DNA of 64,000 nucleotides from Gammaproteobacteria bacterium (GTDB lineage: Bacteria > Pseudomonadota > Gammaproteobacteria > DSM-16500). Location: the NCBI GenBank assembly GCA_021325575.1, contig JAJPGW010000005.1:1-64000 (forward strand), in the 5' to 3' direction. Made by a program: the position numbers and the translations under genes. The notes under the pieces are model-generated. The model was not told the origin of the DNA and searched no databases. It worked only from the letters and a program-made list of their open reading frames with translations. This document shows positions 44,432-56,698 of this stretch, piece by piece (position 1 is the first letter of the stretch; the number at the start of each line of letters is the position of its first letter).

Positions 44432-45730
44432 TTATCTAAACTGTTTTTGTTTTGCTTGATTTCCAACAGAAAATTGCTTTGCTGGATTATTTTGATTTTG
44501 ACTCGTAAATAATCCTGCTTTAGAAGGATAAGAGGGGCCAACGAAACCCACAACCAATTGAACCAAAGATCCAGAATAAGCAAATGGCAGCCACTGTTCC
44601 GCACAGAGCGCATTAAAAAGTTCAGTGGAACATTTTTCTCGTGCAAAAGGAAAAATAACACAAACAGTGCGATCATCTTGAGTTTCTATTTCATGAATTT
44701 CATCTTCAGGCGTCAGAGAAAGTTTTAAAACATTTCGGTGGATGGTCTGATGCAATTCGCTAAATAAAAAAGTATGCAGATCAAACAAGGCCAAGCGACA
44801 GGGCATTCCCATCATCTTGTCTTTTTGTCTCGTCGTATTCCACTTAGGCCTTCTATCGCTTACCACCAATTGATGACCCTCTATAATGCCTAGGAACTGG
44901 GATCCATCTAATCTTTCTTTAGTCTCTGCACTAAGTCCCTCGCAATCAGTATAAGTTCCTTGCTTAAAATCCATCTTCATGATCTGGCTAAATTGGTCCC
45001 GGCCGCAAGATACAAAAAATTGGGTACTCGGTGACACTAGTCCAGTTTGAACTGCTTTTAATCCTGATGTATGAATGACCTGCTCCGGAATCAGTTTTTT
45101 AGGAAATCCAAGCTCACTTCCTTGGCTTTCATATTCCACCCGAATTCTTAATTTTGGTATGCCACGATCTAAAAGCATTAATTCAAAAGGAGATTCAAAA
45201 TGAAGCGTTAGCCAACTAAATTTGTCAAATTGATTCGGAAAATCTAATGAAACCTCTCGCAATTTTCCTTTTTCACAATCTAAAAATTCAAATGTCAGAT
45301 TCTTCGAACAGAATTTTTTGATTCGCATTAAATAAGGATCATGAAATGAGGACCATGAATCTTGCGAAGCAGATGAGTAGAAGGTAACTGGCTTAATATG
45401 AGCAACTCGATCAGGATCAACGGAATATAATTGTAATGTTTGCGCAAATCCAAAATTTAATGTTGCATCCGAATTAAGAACAACGAACCGATCAGGCGAA
45501 AGCGAAACAATCCTGCCCATCCTCCCGCGCTGATGCAAACTAAATGTTTGCCTTTGACCAAGGTCCATATTAATTACAATCAGCTTATGTGCCTCATCCC
45601 CATCGCCACAATATCCTTGCCACCCTTTACCAAGTGCAACGAGTTGCCTGATATGGGTAATATCAGGTTCTTTAAGCTCCGCCCCACGAAAAGGTTCTAC
45701 TCTTTGAAAGACTTTCTGACTACTGGACAT
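44432..45730 (-). CDS. Unknown 432-aa protein, possibly beta-propeller-like
   Basis: A soluble protein rich in short strands. Repeating blocks of about 40-60 residues, such as KLIVINMDLGQRQTFSLHQ then RIVSLSPDRFVVLNSDATLN, and later FFVSCGRDQFSQIMKMDF and CRLALFDLHTFLFSEL, give the look of a degenerate beta-propeller (display of value, then label). The repeat is too weak to count blades. The C-terminus is a polar tail (SQNQNNPAKQFSVGNQAKQK). No signal peptide, membrane segment or catalytic motif is seen. It stands alone on the reverse strand between eamA and lptG. The region 44274-44431 before it holds nothing recognisable. A host-interaction protein is possible in such an organism, but this is inference. 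Confidence 0.65.
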   Translation of the reverse strand: MSSSQKVFQRVEPFRGAELKEPDITHIRQLVALGKGWQGYCGDGDEAHKLIVINMDLGQRQTFSLHQRGRMGRIVSLSPDRFVVLNSDATLNFGFAQTLQLYSVDPDRVAHIKPVTFYSSASQDSWSSFHDPYLMRIKKFCSKNLTFEFLDCEKGKLREVSLDFPNQFDKFSWLTLHFESPFELMLLDRGIPKLRIRVEYESQGSELGFPKKLIPEQVIHTSGLKAVQTGLVSPSTQFFVSCGRDQFSQIMKMDFKQGTYTDCEGLSAETKERLDGSQFLGIIEGHQLVVSDRRPKWNTTRQKDKMMGMPCRLALFDLHTFLFSELHQTIHRNVLKLSLTPEDEIHEIETQDDRTVCVIFPFAREKCSTELFNALCAEQWLPFAYSGSLVQLVVGFVGPSYPSKAGLFTSQNQNNPAKQFSVGNQAKQKQFR

Positions 45731-45801
45731 AACTCACTCGTTTTATAATGTCAATTTTGAGCAATTATAATGCAGAAGAAATCATTTAGCTATAAGAAAG
45801 A

Positions 45802-46863
45802 TCATAACCGGGCCATGAAAAAATAGCCTAGCCCAGCAAATAATAAAGTGGGAAGCAGAGCTGCCAAAACCGGCGAAATCTGAAAAACAATACTAAATTG
45901 CCCTAAAAACGCATTCAAAATATAAAAAACAAAACCCATCATGACGCCAAATAAAATTCGGCGACCCATAGTGGTTGAGCGAGGTGCGCCAAAGACAAAT
46001 GGCACAGCCAATAAAATCATAACAATGGTAGTCAACGGCTGAAAAACCCGTTTCCAGAATTCAAATTGAAAACGATTAGCTTGCAGCCCATTTTGTAATA
46101 AATAGTGGGAATATTTGGTTAAATCGGGTAAAGATAATTCTTCGGGTTCAACTAAGCCGATATCCAATAAACTGGGATTAACAGCTAAATTCCAGCGGCC
46201 ATCAGCAAATCCCTGACTGTGGACTAGATCATTACCGAGAGTCGTTTTAACGCCTTCATGCAATTGCCAGGTTCCATGTTGGTAATCCATGGATTTTACA
46301 AAATAAGCAGCAAGCAAATGATGCTGGCCATCAAATTCATAACGCTTCACCCCTTCCAGATGATTGTGCCCTATCACATGATCCACGTGTAAAAAATTAT
46401 TTCCCACATGCACCCAAAGACCGGTCGCGGTTGCAACCGCTTGCCCATTACTTTCAGCGGTTTCTTTGCGTTTATCCGCTAAAAAAAGTGCGCGCGGTGC
46501 GATGCATTCACCCATAATGGTTGCAAAAATAATTAAAATGACCGCTGCCGTGATGACAGCGCTGATGACTTTTTTAATGGAAACACCGGACGAGCGCATC
46601 ACAATCAATTCATGATGAGTGGATAACATACCTAATCCCAATACACCGCCAATCAGCAATAACATGGGGAAAAATAAATAAAGATCATGCGGAATTTTCA
46701 TCAACACATGGATCACGACTTGCGAAAATCCATAATCACCGACACCCATATCACGCATTTCACTTAAAAGGCCGACCAGAAATACGACGCCAAGCACCGC
46801 TAAAATGACGATGAGACTCGCTAAAATAACGGTTTTTGCAATATAGCGATGCAAAATAGTCAT
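45802..46863 (-). CDS. lptG: LPS export permease LptG
   Basis: This 353-aa inner-membrane subunit of the LptB2FG transporter extracts LPS for delivery to the outer membrane. It has three N-terminal helices (AKTVILASLIVILAVLGVVF and on), a periplasmic beta-jellyroll domain (residues ~140-265, LWVHVGNNFLHVDHVIGHNH), and three C-terminal helices ending FAGLGYFFMARL. The YjgP/YjgQ family motif LLIGGVLGLGMLSTHHELIV with its coupling-helix E is present. It overlaps lptF by 4 bases and is transcribed after it. Confidence 0.95.
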   Translation of the reverse strand: MTILHRYIAKTVILASLIVILAVLGVVFLVGLLSEMRDMGVGDYGFSQVVIHVLMKIPHDLYLFFPMLLLIGGVLGLGMLSTHHELIVMRSSGVSIKKVISAVITAAVILIIFATIMGECIAPRALFLADKRKETAESNGQAVATATGLWVHVGNNFLHVDHVIGHNHLEGVKRYEFDGQHHLLAAYFVKSMDYQHGTWQLHEGVKTTLGNDLVHSQGFADGRWNLAVNPSLLDIGLVEPEELSLPDLTKYSHYLLQNGLQANRFQFEFWKRVFQPLTTIVMILLAVPFVFGAPRSTTMGRRILFGVMMGFVFYILNAFLGQFSIVFQISPVLAALLPTLLFAGLGYFFMARL

Positions 46864-47969
46864 GAGGCTGCCCTCTTAAATCGCCAACCGCTTTGCAGCA
46901 TCACTAAAAATAATCCTAATGAAAAAACGATGAGATGGATCCACCAAAGACCTAATCCAATCGGCAGAATTTTTTGTTCCACCCAGCTGCGACCAATGAA
47001 AAGCATGTTCACATAAATAATGTAAATCAAAATCGCCGGCACCAATTGTGAATAACGACCGTGACGCGGCTGCGTTTGACTCAAGGGAATCGCGAGCAAC
47101 CCTAATAATAAAACAGAGATGGGCAATGAAATTCGCCATTGTAATTCAGCCGCATTTTCAGGGATTTTATAATTTTCCAGTAATTGCAGGGTGGGCAGGG
47201 ATTCTTCTTCTTGATGCTTAGACGTCATCACAATATGCGGCATGCGTACCGCGTATTTTTTAAATTGAACGACTTTAAAATCATTTTGGCCAGGCAATCC
47301 TTCGTATCGATAGCCGTCGGTTGCCACAATAAAAGGATCATGCGATTTTGCATCTAACATCTGTGAACCACGGCCGGCTGACACAACCGTCCAGGCCATC
47401 GAATTATGTTCATCGGCATCTTTCGAATTCTGGTCTGCGATAAAAACATTATTGGCTTCTTTGTGATTACGCGCGACCTTTTCCACATATAAAACCCGCT
47501 GCCCATCACTGCTGACCTGAAAACGTCCAGGCATCAGCGAATTTAAGATATTGTCGGTCGAAAGACTTCGGGCAATCAGGGTCCCCTTTTGTGAGGCAAT
47601 CCAGGGGTTGACCCAAACCGTCAAAAAAACCACTAAAAGCGAAACGACGATGCCTAACATACTGGTAATGGCAATTAACTTTTTAACACTCATTCCGCAG
47701 GCATGCAGGACCCGCATTTCATTTTCAGAATACATGCGCCCATACGCAAAAATAATGCCAAGATAAAGCCCAAGCGGCAGCAAAATTGCTAATAAATAAG
47801 GGATTTCAAAGCCCATGAGCTGAAATAAGATGCTCGTCCCTATTTTCCCCGCTGCCGCATAGCTTAAATAACGCACCAGCTGGTTGCTTAAAAAAAGCAG
47901 CAAAAGCACTAAGGTCACGGCCATGAGCGCGGTCAGGATTTCTTTTATTAAATAGCGTGAAATAATCAT
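46860..47969 (-). CDS. lptF: LPS export permease LptF
   Basis: This 369-aa partner of LptG begins MIISRYLIKEILTALMAVTL, the standard LptF opening. It contains LLPLGLYLGIIFAYGRMYSE followed by the NEMRVLHACGMS coupling helix, then a periplasmic domain and final helices. LptF and LptG together form the membrane channel of the LPS extractor driven by LptB. The pair is divergent from pepA, as in E. coli and many relatives, with a REP palindrome in the intergenic space. Confidence 0.95.
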   Translation of the reverse strand: MIISRYLIKEILTALMAVTLVLLLLFLSNQLVRYLSYAAAGKIGTSILFQLMGFEIPYLLAILLPLGLYLGIIFAYGRMYSENEMRVLHACGMSVKKLIAITSMLGIVVSLLVVFLTVWVNPWIASQKGTLIARSLSTDNILNSLMPGRFQVSSDGQRVLYVEKVARNHKEANNVFIADQNSKDADEHNSMAWTVVSAGRGSQMLDAKSHDPFIVATDGYRYEGLPGQNDFKVVQFKKYAVRMPHIVMTSKHQEEESLPTLQLLENYKIPENAAELQWRISLPISVLLLGLLAIPLSQTQPRHGRYSQLVPAILIYIIYVNMLFIGRSWVEQKILPIGLGLWWIHLIVFSLGLFLVMLQSGWRFKRAAS

Positions 47970-47987
47970 CTGTATACCTTTTAACCC

Positions 47988-48079
47988 GTCATGGCGAGGC
48001 GCGTTTTGCGCCGAAGCAATCTCTTAAATATGGCTGGAATTTCAAGAGATTGCTTCGTCGCTTCGCTCCTCGCAATGAC
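47988..48079. repeat. REP-type palindrome, second copy of the family
   Basis: Outer arms GTCATGGCGAGG (from 47988) and CCTCGCAATGAC (to 48079) with inner GAAGCAATCTCTT and AAGAGATTGCTTC form a long hairpin between the divergent lptF and pepA genes. The centre differs between the two arms (GCGTTTTGCGCC against GTCGCTTCGCT), so the pairing is imperfect, unlike the copy at 2938-3029. Its location between promoters is unusual for a terminator. Confidence 0.85.
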
Positions 48080-48124
48080 GAAGAATTAGCGATATTATAG
48101 CGGATTAAGCAAAGAGGAGCTAAC

Positions 48125-49615
48125 ATGAAATTCGCCCTACAATCGGCTGAAACACCCCTGAAACCTGAGGTTTGCCCGGTCATTGGCATCTATGAAAATA
48201 ATGAATTGACCCCCCATGCGAAAAAACTCGATAGTCAGAGCCGAAATGAACTCACTAAATTTTTAAAGCAGGCTGATTTACAAGGGAAAATGGGCCAGAC
48301 CCTGTTCCTATATAATTTGCCAGGCACTAAACATCCGCGTTTATTACTAGTCGGCTGCGGTCCTAAAAAAACACTCAACGAACAAGAATTCCGTAAAATT
48401 ATTTTTACTGCCGCCAAAGCGTTAATGGTTTCTAAAGCCACTAAGATCGCTTTCCAATTATCGCTTGAAGTCAAAAATCACGATACCGCCTGGAAAATCA
48501 AACAAGCCATTGAAGTCTTCAGCGATGCACTCTATTCTTTTAATGAATATAAAAGTGAAAAACAACCTGCTATCACTCTGCAAGAAATTATTTTTCCCGT
48601 AACCGATAAAAAAGAATTAAAAAAATGCGAAAAATTATTTAATCAAGGCATTGCCATTGCAGATGGCGTTAATTTCACAAAAAATCTCGCGAACCAACCC
48701 AGCAATGTTTGCACGCCTACCTATTTAGCCAATGAAGCGCGAAAATTAGCTAAACAATACAAAAACCTCAAAGTAACCGTGCTAGAAAAAAAAGACATGG
48801 AAAAATTAGGCATGGGTGCCTTACTTGCCGTCAGCCAAGGCAGTATTCAACCACCCAAATTAATTTGTCTAGAATATAAGGGCAAATCATCGAAAAAACC
48901 GGTTGCGTTGGTCGGCAAAGGCATCACATTTGATACCGGCGGAATTTCTCTGAAACCCGCCGATAGCATGATTGGCATGAAATACGACATGTGCGGCGCT
49001 GCAACCGTTTTAGGGACGATCAAAGCCGCAGCCGAATTAAATTTGCCTGTGCATCTTTATGGCATTATTGCTGCCGCAGAAAATATGCCAAGCGGCACCG
49101 CGGTCAAACCCGAAGACATTGTCACCACATTGTCTGGCCAAACCGTTGAAATCATGAATACCGATGCGGAAGGACGATTAGTGTTAGCCGATGCATTAAC
49201 GTATGCAGAACGTTTTCATCCTGAAATCGTGATTGATATTGCAACGCTGACGGGTGCCGTTGTCATTGCATTAGGCATTCATGCATCCGGATTACTCAGC
49301 AACAATGAAAAATTGGCAGAAGACCTGATCGATGCCGGCAACGAAAGCTTCGACCGCGCTTGGCAATTGCCATTGTGGGATGAATATCAAGAACAACTGA
49401 AAAGCCCGTTTGCTGACATGTCGAACGTCGGTGGCCGCAGTGCAGGCACTATTACTGCTGCTTGTTTTCTGTCGCGCTTTGCGAAAAAATTTCAGTGGGC
49501 GCATCTGGATGTCGCGGGTACCGCCGCCATGATGGGCCAAGGACCGGACCGATTTGCAACAGGACGCCCAGTCCCTCTGCTCATGCAATTTTTAATAAAT
49601 AAATACGGTAAATAG
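48125..49615 (+). CDS. pepA: Cytosol (leucyl) aminopeptidase
   Basis: This 496-aa M17 metalloprotease removes N-terminal residues from peptides; in E. coli the homologue also binds DNA at cer/Xer sites. The signature NTDAEGRL is at residues 345-352, and the metal and catalytic region GKGITFDTGGISLKPADSM precedes it. The C-terminal part has DVAGTAAM and FATGRPVPLL. The N-terminal non-catalytic domain is present. A GAGGAGC ribosome binding site lies upstream of the ATG. It leads the pepA-holC-valS operon found in gammaproteobacteria. Confidence 0.96.
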   Translation: MKFALQSAETPLKPEVCPVIGIYENNELTPHAKKLDSQSRNELTKFLKQADLQGKMGQTLFLYNLPGTKHPRLLLVGCGPKKTLNEQEFRKIIFTAAKALMVSKATKIAFQLSLEVKNHDTAWKIKQAIEVFSDALYSFNEYKSEKQPAITLQEIIFPVTDKKELKKCEKLFNQGIAIADGVNFTKNLANQPSNVCTPTYLANEARKLAKQYKNLKVTVLEKKDMEKLGMGALLAVSQGSIQPPKLICLEYKGKSSKKPVALVGKGITFDTGGISLKPADSMIGMKYDMCGAATVLGTIKAAAELNLPVHLYGIIAAAENMPSGTAVKPEDIVTTLSGQTVEIMNTDAEGRLVLADALTYAERFHPEIVIDIATLTGAVVIALGIHASGLLSNNEKLAEDLIDAGNESFDRAWQLPLWDEYQEQLKSPFADMSNVGGRSAGTITAACFLSRFAKKFQWAHLDVAGTAAMMGQGPDRFATGRPVPLLMQFLINKYGK

Positions 49616-49619
49616 TGCA

Positions 49620-50039
49620 ATGCCAAAAATTGATTTTTATATTTTGACGGAACAAAATGCATTGGATTTTGCTTGCAGGCTGATCGAAAAAGCCTACAAA
49701 AACCAACATCGCGTGTACATTCACACCGAAGACCAACTGTCAGCGCACGCGCTCGATGAAAAACTCTGGACTTATCGCGATGACAGTTTTCTGCCGCACA
49801 ATTTATATGGCGAAGGACCCGAGCCCGCGCCACCCATTCAAATTGGTTTTGGAAAAACACCAGAAAAACATCGCGATATTCTGATCAATTTAAGTCGTGA
49901 AGTCCCGACTTTTTTTCAACAATTTGCACGAGTGCTTGAACTCATTCCCAATGAACCCGAAATCCAAGCGCGCGGTCGTGAAAACTTTCGCATTTACCGC
50001 GCAAAAGGTTTTGAAATTACAACACACAAAATAGCGTAA
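49620..50039 (+). CDS. holC: DNA polymerase III subunit chi
   Basis: This 139-aa protein has the chi-subunit pattern: [20 protein letters not shown] at the start, [34 protein letters not shown] and the end [20 protein letters not shown]. Chi links the clamp-loader to SSB at the replication fork. It is 4 bases after pepA and 8 bases before valS, in the conserved order. The family diverges fast, so context adds much to this call. Confidence 0.92.
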   Translation: MPKIDFYILTEQNALDFACRLIEKAYKNQHRVYIHTEDQLSAHALDEKLWTYRDDSFLPHNLYGEGPEPAPPIQIGFGKTPEKHRDILINLSREVPTFFQQFARVLELIPNEPEIQARGRENFRIYRAKGFEITTHKIA

Positions 50040-50047
50040 ATAAAACT

Positions 50048-52810
50048 ATGGAAAAAACTTACAATCCACACACGATCGAACAACACTGGTATGAAACTTG
50101 GGAAAAGAATAATTATTTTTCACCCCAGGGAAATGGCAAACCCTATTGCATCATGATCCCGCCCCCCAATGTGACAGGCAGTTTACACATGGGCCATGGT
50201 TTTCAGCACACGTTGATGGACATTTTGATTCGTTATCATCGCATGTTAGGCGATAAAACATTATGGCAGCCCGGCACGGATCACGCAGGGATTGCAACGC
50301 AAATGGTTGTAGAAAGACAACTTACCCTTGAAGGCAGTTCACGCAAAAAACTCGGGCGCGAAAAATTTGTCGAAAAAGTCTGGGAATGGAAACATCAATC
50401 CGGCGGCACGATTACTAAACAATTTCGTCGCCTAGGCGATTCTGTCGATTGGTCACGCGAACGATTTACGATGGATGAAAAATTTTCGCGTGCTGTGCAA
50501 GATGTTTTTATTCAGTTACACAATGAAGGATTAATATATCGCGGCACTCGATTAGTGAATTGGGACCCTAAATTACTGACTGCCATTTCAGATCTTGAAG
50601 TCATCAGCAACGAAGAAGAAGGAAAACTTTGGCATATTCGTTATCCACTGGAAAATTCTTCTGATTATATCGTTGTTGCAACAACACGACCCGAAACCTT
50701 ATTAGGTGACGTTGCAGTTGCTGTAAACCCAGATGATGAGCGTTATAAAAAATTCGTCGGCCAAAAAGTCCTGTTACCACTCGCGAATCGCACCATCCCA
50801 ATTCTAGCTGACGCCTTTGTCGACAAAGAATTCGGCAGCGGCTGCGTCAAAATCACTCCCGCGCATGATTTTAATGACTATGCAATGGCAGAACGTCACC
50901 AATTGCCTGCTATTAATATTTTCACCCCGGATGCGCATCTTAATGAGAATGTTCCTGCAAAATATCAAGGCATGGAGCGTTTTGCCGCTCGCACTGAGAT
51001 TGTGAAAGATTTAGAAGCGGCCGGCCTAATTGAAAAAATTGAAAAACACATTTCTAAAATTCCGCGCGGTGAAAGATCCGATTCAATTGTTGAACCGCGT
51101 TTAACACAACAGTGGTTCATGAAAATGGAACCACTCGCAAAACCTGCGATTCGTGCCGTCGAAAATGGCGATGTGAAATTTGTTCCAGAAAATTGGAACA
51201 AAACGTATTTTCAATGGCTGAATAACATCGAAGATTGGTGCATCAGCCGACAACTGTGGTGGGGACATCGCATTCCGATTTGGTATGATGAAAAAGGTAA
51301 CGCGTATTCAGGCCACGATGAAAATGACGTGCGTGCGCGTCATAACATTTCAGCCAATGTGAATCTGACGCAAGATACCGATGTTTTGGACACCTGGTTT
51401 TCGGCCGCCTTGTGGCCATTTGCAACCTTAGGCTGGCCAGAAAAAACGGACGCGCTAAAGACCTTTTATCCGACCAATGTGTTAATCACCGGTTTTGATA
51501 TTATTTTCTTCTGGGTTTCCCGCATGATCATGATGGGGTTAAAATTCACGGGGCAAGTGCCGTTCAAGGAAATTTTTATTACCGGTTTAATCCGAGATTC
51601 CGAAGGCCAAAAAATGTCGAAATCCAAAGGGAATATTTTAGACCCACTGGATTTGATTGATGGCGTGACACTCGAAGAGTTAATTCGCAAGCGCACTTTC
51701 GGTTTAATGCAAGAATCCAGCGCCAAAAAAATAGAAAAAAGCACGAAAGAACATTTTCCAAATGGTATCGCGCCGCACGGAACGGATGCACTGCGATTTA
51801 CGTTTTGTTCTTTTGCATCTTACGGACGTGAAATCCGTTTTGATATGAATCGTCTGGAAGGTTATCGCAATTTTTGTAACAAGTTATGGAATGCGGCGCG
51901 TTATGTGTTAATGAACACGGAAGAAAAAAATTATCAACCATCCAAAGAAATGACTTTCTCACTGCCTGATCGCTGGATAGTATCCCGCTTGCAAAAAACA
52001 ATTAAAGCGATGGATGAAGCAATCAGTGAATATCGTTTTGACCTCTTAGCGCATGCCATTTATGATTTTACCTGGAATGAATTTTGCGATTGGTATCTCG
52101 AATTATCGAAACCGATTTTAAATTCAAGCGACAGTACCGCCCAGGAATTGCAAGGCACACGTTTTGTTTTAGTCACCGTTTTAGAAACCCTATTACGTCT
52201 ATTGCATCCCATTATGCCGTTTATTACCGAAGAAATTTGGCAACGAGTGGGCCCACTTGCTGAAAAATCTGGGAAAAGCATTATGGTTCAACCCTATCCT
52301 CAATTTTCTGCCGATTTGGAAGATAAAGACGCTGAAAAAGAATTGGAATGGGTCAAAAATATTATCGTCGCGATTCGCACTTTGCGTAGTGAAATGAATA
52401 TTGCGCCAGGCAAACAATTGTCTGTTCTATTCAACAAAGGCACAGCAAATGACAGAAAATATTTTGAGAAAAATGAACGATTAGTCAAATCCCTTGCAAA
52501 ATTAGAAAAAATAACTTGGCTATCAGAAAAAGACAAACATCCAGAATCGGCAACCGCGCTGGCTGGCGATTTGGAAATTCTGATTCCAATGGCTGGGTTA
52601 ATTGATAAAGCGGAAGAATCCTCTCGATTAAATAAAGAAATTGTAAAACTTTCAAAAGAAATCGAGCGTGCTGAAAATAAATTGCAAAATCCGAGTTTTG
52701 TTGATAAAGCTCCGCAGGATGTTGTCACTAAAGAGCGCGATAAACTTAGCGAGCTGAAAACTACTTTGCAAAAATTAAGTGAAAAGTTAGAGAAAATTTC
52801 AGCGCTGTAG
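50048..52810 (+). CDS. valS: Valyl-tRNA synthetase
   Basis: This 920-aa class I synthetase charges tRNA-Val. The HIGH-type motif HMGH is at residues 47-50 in [13 protein letters not shown] and KMSKS at 522-526 in [14 protein letters not shown]. The CP1 editing domain (~190-345), the anticodon-binding domain and a C-terminal coiled coil ([20 protein letters not shown]) are all present at normal length. It closes the pepA-holC-valS operon. Long inverted repeats follow immediately after its stop. Confidence 0.97.
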   Translation: MEKTYNPHTIEQHWYETWEKNNYFSPQGNGKPYCIMIPPPNVTGSLHMGHGFQHTLMDILIRYHRMLGDKTLWQPGTDHAGIATQMVVERQLTLEGSSRKKLGREKFVEKVWEWKHQSGGTITKQFRRLGDSVDWSRERFTMDEKFSRAVQDVFIQLHNEGLIYRGTRLVNWDPKLLTAISDLEVISNEEEGKLWHIRYPLENSSDYIVVATTRPETLLGDVAVAVNPDDERYKKFVGQKVLLPLANRTIPILADAFVDKEFGSGCVKITPAHDFNDYAMAERHQLPAINIFTPDAHLNENVPAKYQGMERFAARTEIVKDLEAAGLIEKIEKHISKIPRGERSDSIVEPRLTQQWFMKMEPLAKPAIRAVENGDVKFVPENWNKTYFQWLNNIEDWCISRQLWWGHRIPIWYDEKGNAYSGHDENDVRARHNISANVNLTQDTDVLDTWFSAALWPFATLGWPEKTDALKTFYPTNVLITGFDIIFFWVSRMIMMGLKFTGQVPFKEIFITGLIRDSEGQKMSKSKGNILDPLDLIDGVTLEELIRKRTFGLMQESSAKKIEKSTKEHFPNGIAPHGTDALRFTFCSFASYGREIRFDMNRLEGYRNFCNKLWNAARYVLMNTEEKNYQPSKEMTFSLPDRWIVSRLQKTIKAMDEAISEYRFDLLAHAIYDFTWNEFCDWYLELSKPILNSSDSTAQELQGTRFVLVTVLETLLRLLHPIMPFITEEIWQRVGPLAEKSGKSIMVQPYPQFSADLEDKDAEKELEWVKNIIVAIRTLRSEMNIAPGKQLSVLFNKGTANDRKYFEKNERLVKSLAKLEKITWLSEKDKHPESATALAGDLEILIPMAGLIDKAEESSRLNKEIVKLSKEIERAENKLQNPSFVDKAPQDVVTKERDKLSELKTTLQKLSEKLEKISAL

Positions 52811-52823
52811 CAAGCCCCACCCA

Positions 52824-52951
52824 AAAGCACCCCTCACCCGCCGCGCTTCGCGCGTCGACCTCTCCCACAAGGGGAGAGGTGACAGTGCGCACTTTTCACC
52901 TCTCCCCTTGTGGGAGAGGTCGACGCCGAAGGCGTCGGGTGAGGCGTGCTT
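52824..52951. repeat. Long inverted repeat with CTCTCCCC core
   Basis: Left arm 52824-52881 and right arm 52896-52951 are near-perfect reverse complements. The inner 29 bases (including GTCGACCTCTCCCACAAGGG) pair exactly, and the outer part contains CACCCGACGCC-type variants with a few mismatches. It starts 14 bases after the valS stop and could end valS transcription. Elements with GGGAGAGG cores are common dispersed repeats in gammaproteobacteria. No coding sequence is convincing inside it. Confidence 0.9.
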
Positions 52952-52987
52952 TTCGGTGAATTAATCTCCTTCCTAAAAAATGCCCAA

Positions 52988-53118
52988 GCAGTTTACTGTC
53001 GAGCCGGCTTGCGTTTGCTTCGTGTGCGATTGCGTTTCATGGATGAAATGCTTTAGTACATGGACGTACGCTCCTCGAGCACGCGAAGCAAACGCAAGCC
53101 GGCTCGACAGTAAACTGC
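52988..53118. repeat. MITE-like inverted repeat with 35-bp perfect arms
   Basis: Bases 52988-53022 (GCAGTTTACTGTCGAGCCGG and on) and 53084-53118 are exact reverse complements. The 61 bases between contain smaller palindromes (GCGTTTCAT-GG-ATGAAATGC, GTACATGGACGTAC). Together they give a structured element of about 131 bases, resembling a non-autonomous mobile or REP-composite repeat. The forward frame 52980-53285 runs through it and is not a gene. The interval 53119-53170 holds only a further short repeat fragment. Confidence 0.88.
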
Positions 53119-54038
53119 GCCTCTCAACCAAAATGAAAAAGATCAGCGCTTTCGCGGGGATGACAGTTATTTATCGCTTTTTCCCCAAAACATGTTCCTT
53201 ATATTTTCTCATCGGCTCCGCCGCAACTGGATTTTTTTCCAATTGCTTCCAGAAATTCCTGATCAAGCATCCATTCTCATCATAATAAAAAATATGCGGA
53301 TTTTCCCCATTCCGCCAAAAATCGCGAGCAGCATCCCGCATTTCTCTGTTCGTTACACCAGCATCTTTTTTATCTTTGGTAAAAACTCTTGCCCAATTAA
53401 TCTTAGTCGTCACCACATGCGCATCGGATGTTCGACCAACATCCCGATTAGTTAGTAATTTTTTACAGGATCGCCCATAAGCGGCTCCCAAGGTGGGATT
53501 TTTTTCTGCCATCAACGGAATAGACTTACCTGAACTTGGATTAAATTTAAAATAAAATTGATTACGTTGCAAAAATAAAAAATGCTTATATTGGGGAGCA
53601 GTGAGTTCCTTTTTAGCGCGATCGTTACTAACACCCTGCATGAATAAATCCACCGCTGGGGAATTCAAGCAGTTCGCATAGGTGTGGGTAAACTTTTTCT
53701 CTTCTAGTGTTTTGATATATGGCGCGCGCGGTTTATCTAATCCAAATACTAAATCGCCTTGTTTAAACTTATCCACAAGAAGAATCGGTTTTTCTTTAGG
53801 AACACTCGCCGGTTGAGGTTGTATCGCAGGCAATTTTGGAATGGGTATAGTAATTTTTTTTTCTTCTGGCGCTTTGATTTGAATTTTTTCGACAAAACTT
53901 GGCCTAGTTTGAACTTGCAGTTTAACGTGTTTATTTTTGTCAGAAATTTTGAAATTCAATGTCCCGGCTGGCAAATAACCGGTGTTTCTTGAAAAAAAAG
54001 TATTCGAAGCAATTTTTATTTTTTTCTTATCAGGTCCC

Positions 54039-56613
<2,575 letters not shown>

Positions 56614-56698
56614 TTAAAATATTAGTTCCTTAATACTCCCTTAAGCTTTTTCTTGTATAAATTCTATTCAAACTAATAACTTATAGAACGAGGACGGG

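Noticed and set aside
52988-53118. Integron attC or phage attachment site
   Set aside because: No integrase, recombinase or target duplication is near; the element looks like a dispersed repeat.
52980-53285. Forward 101-codon frame
   Set aside because: It runs through the inverted repeat and antisense to the 300-aa gene, with no ribosome binding site and no protein-like pattern.
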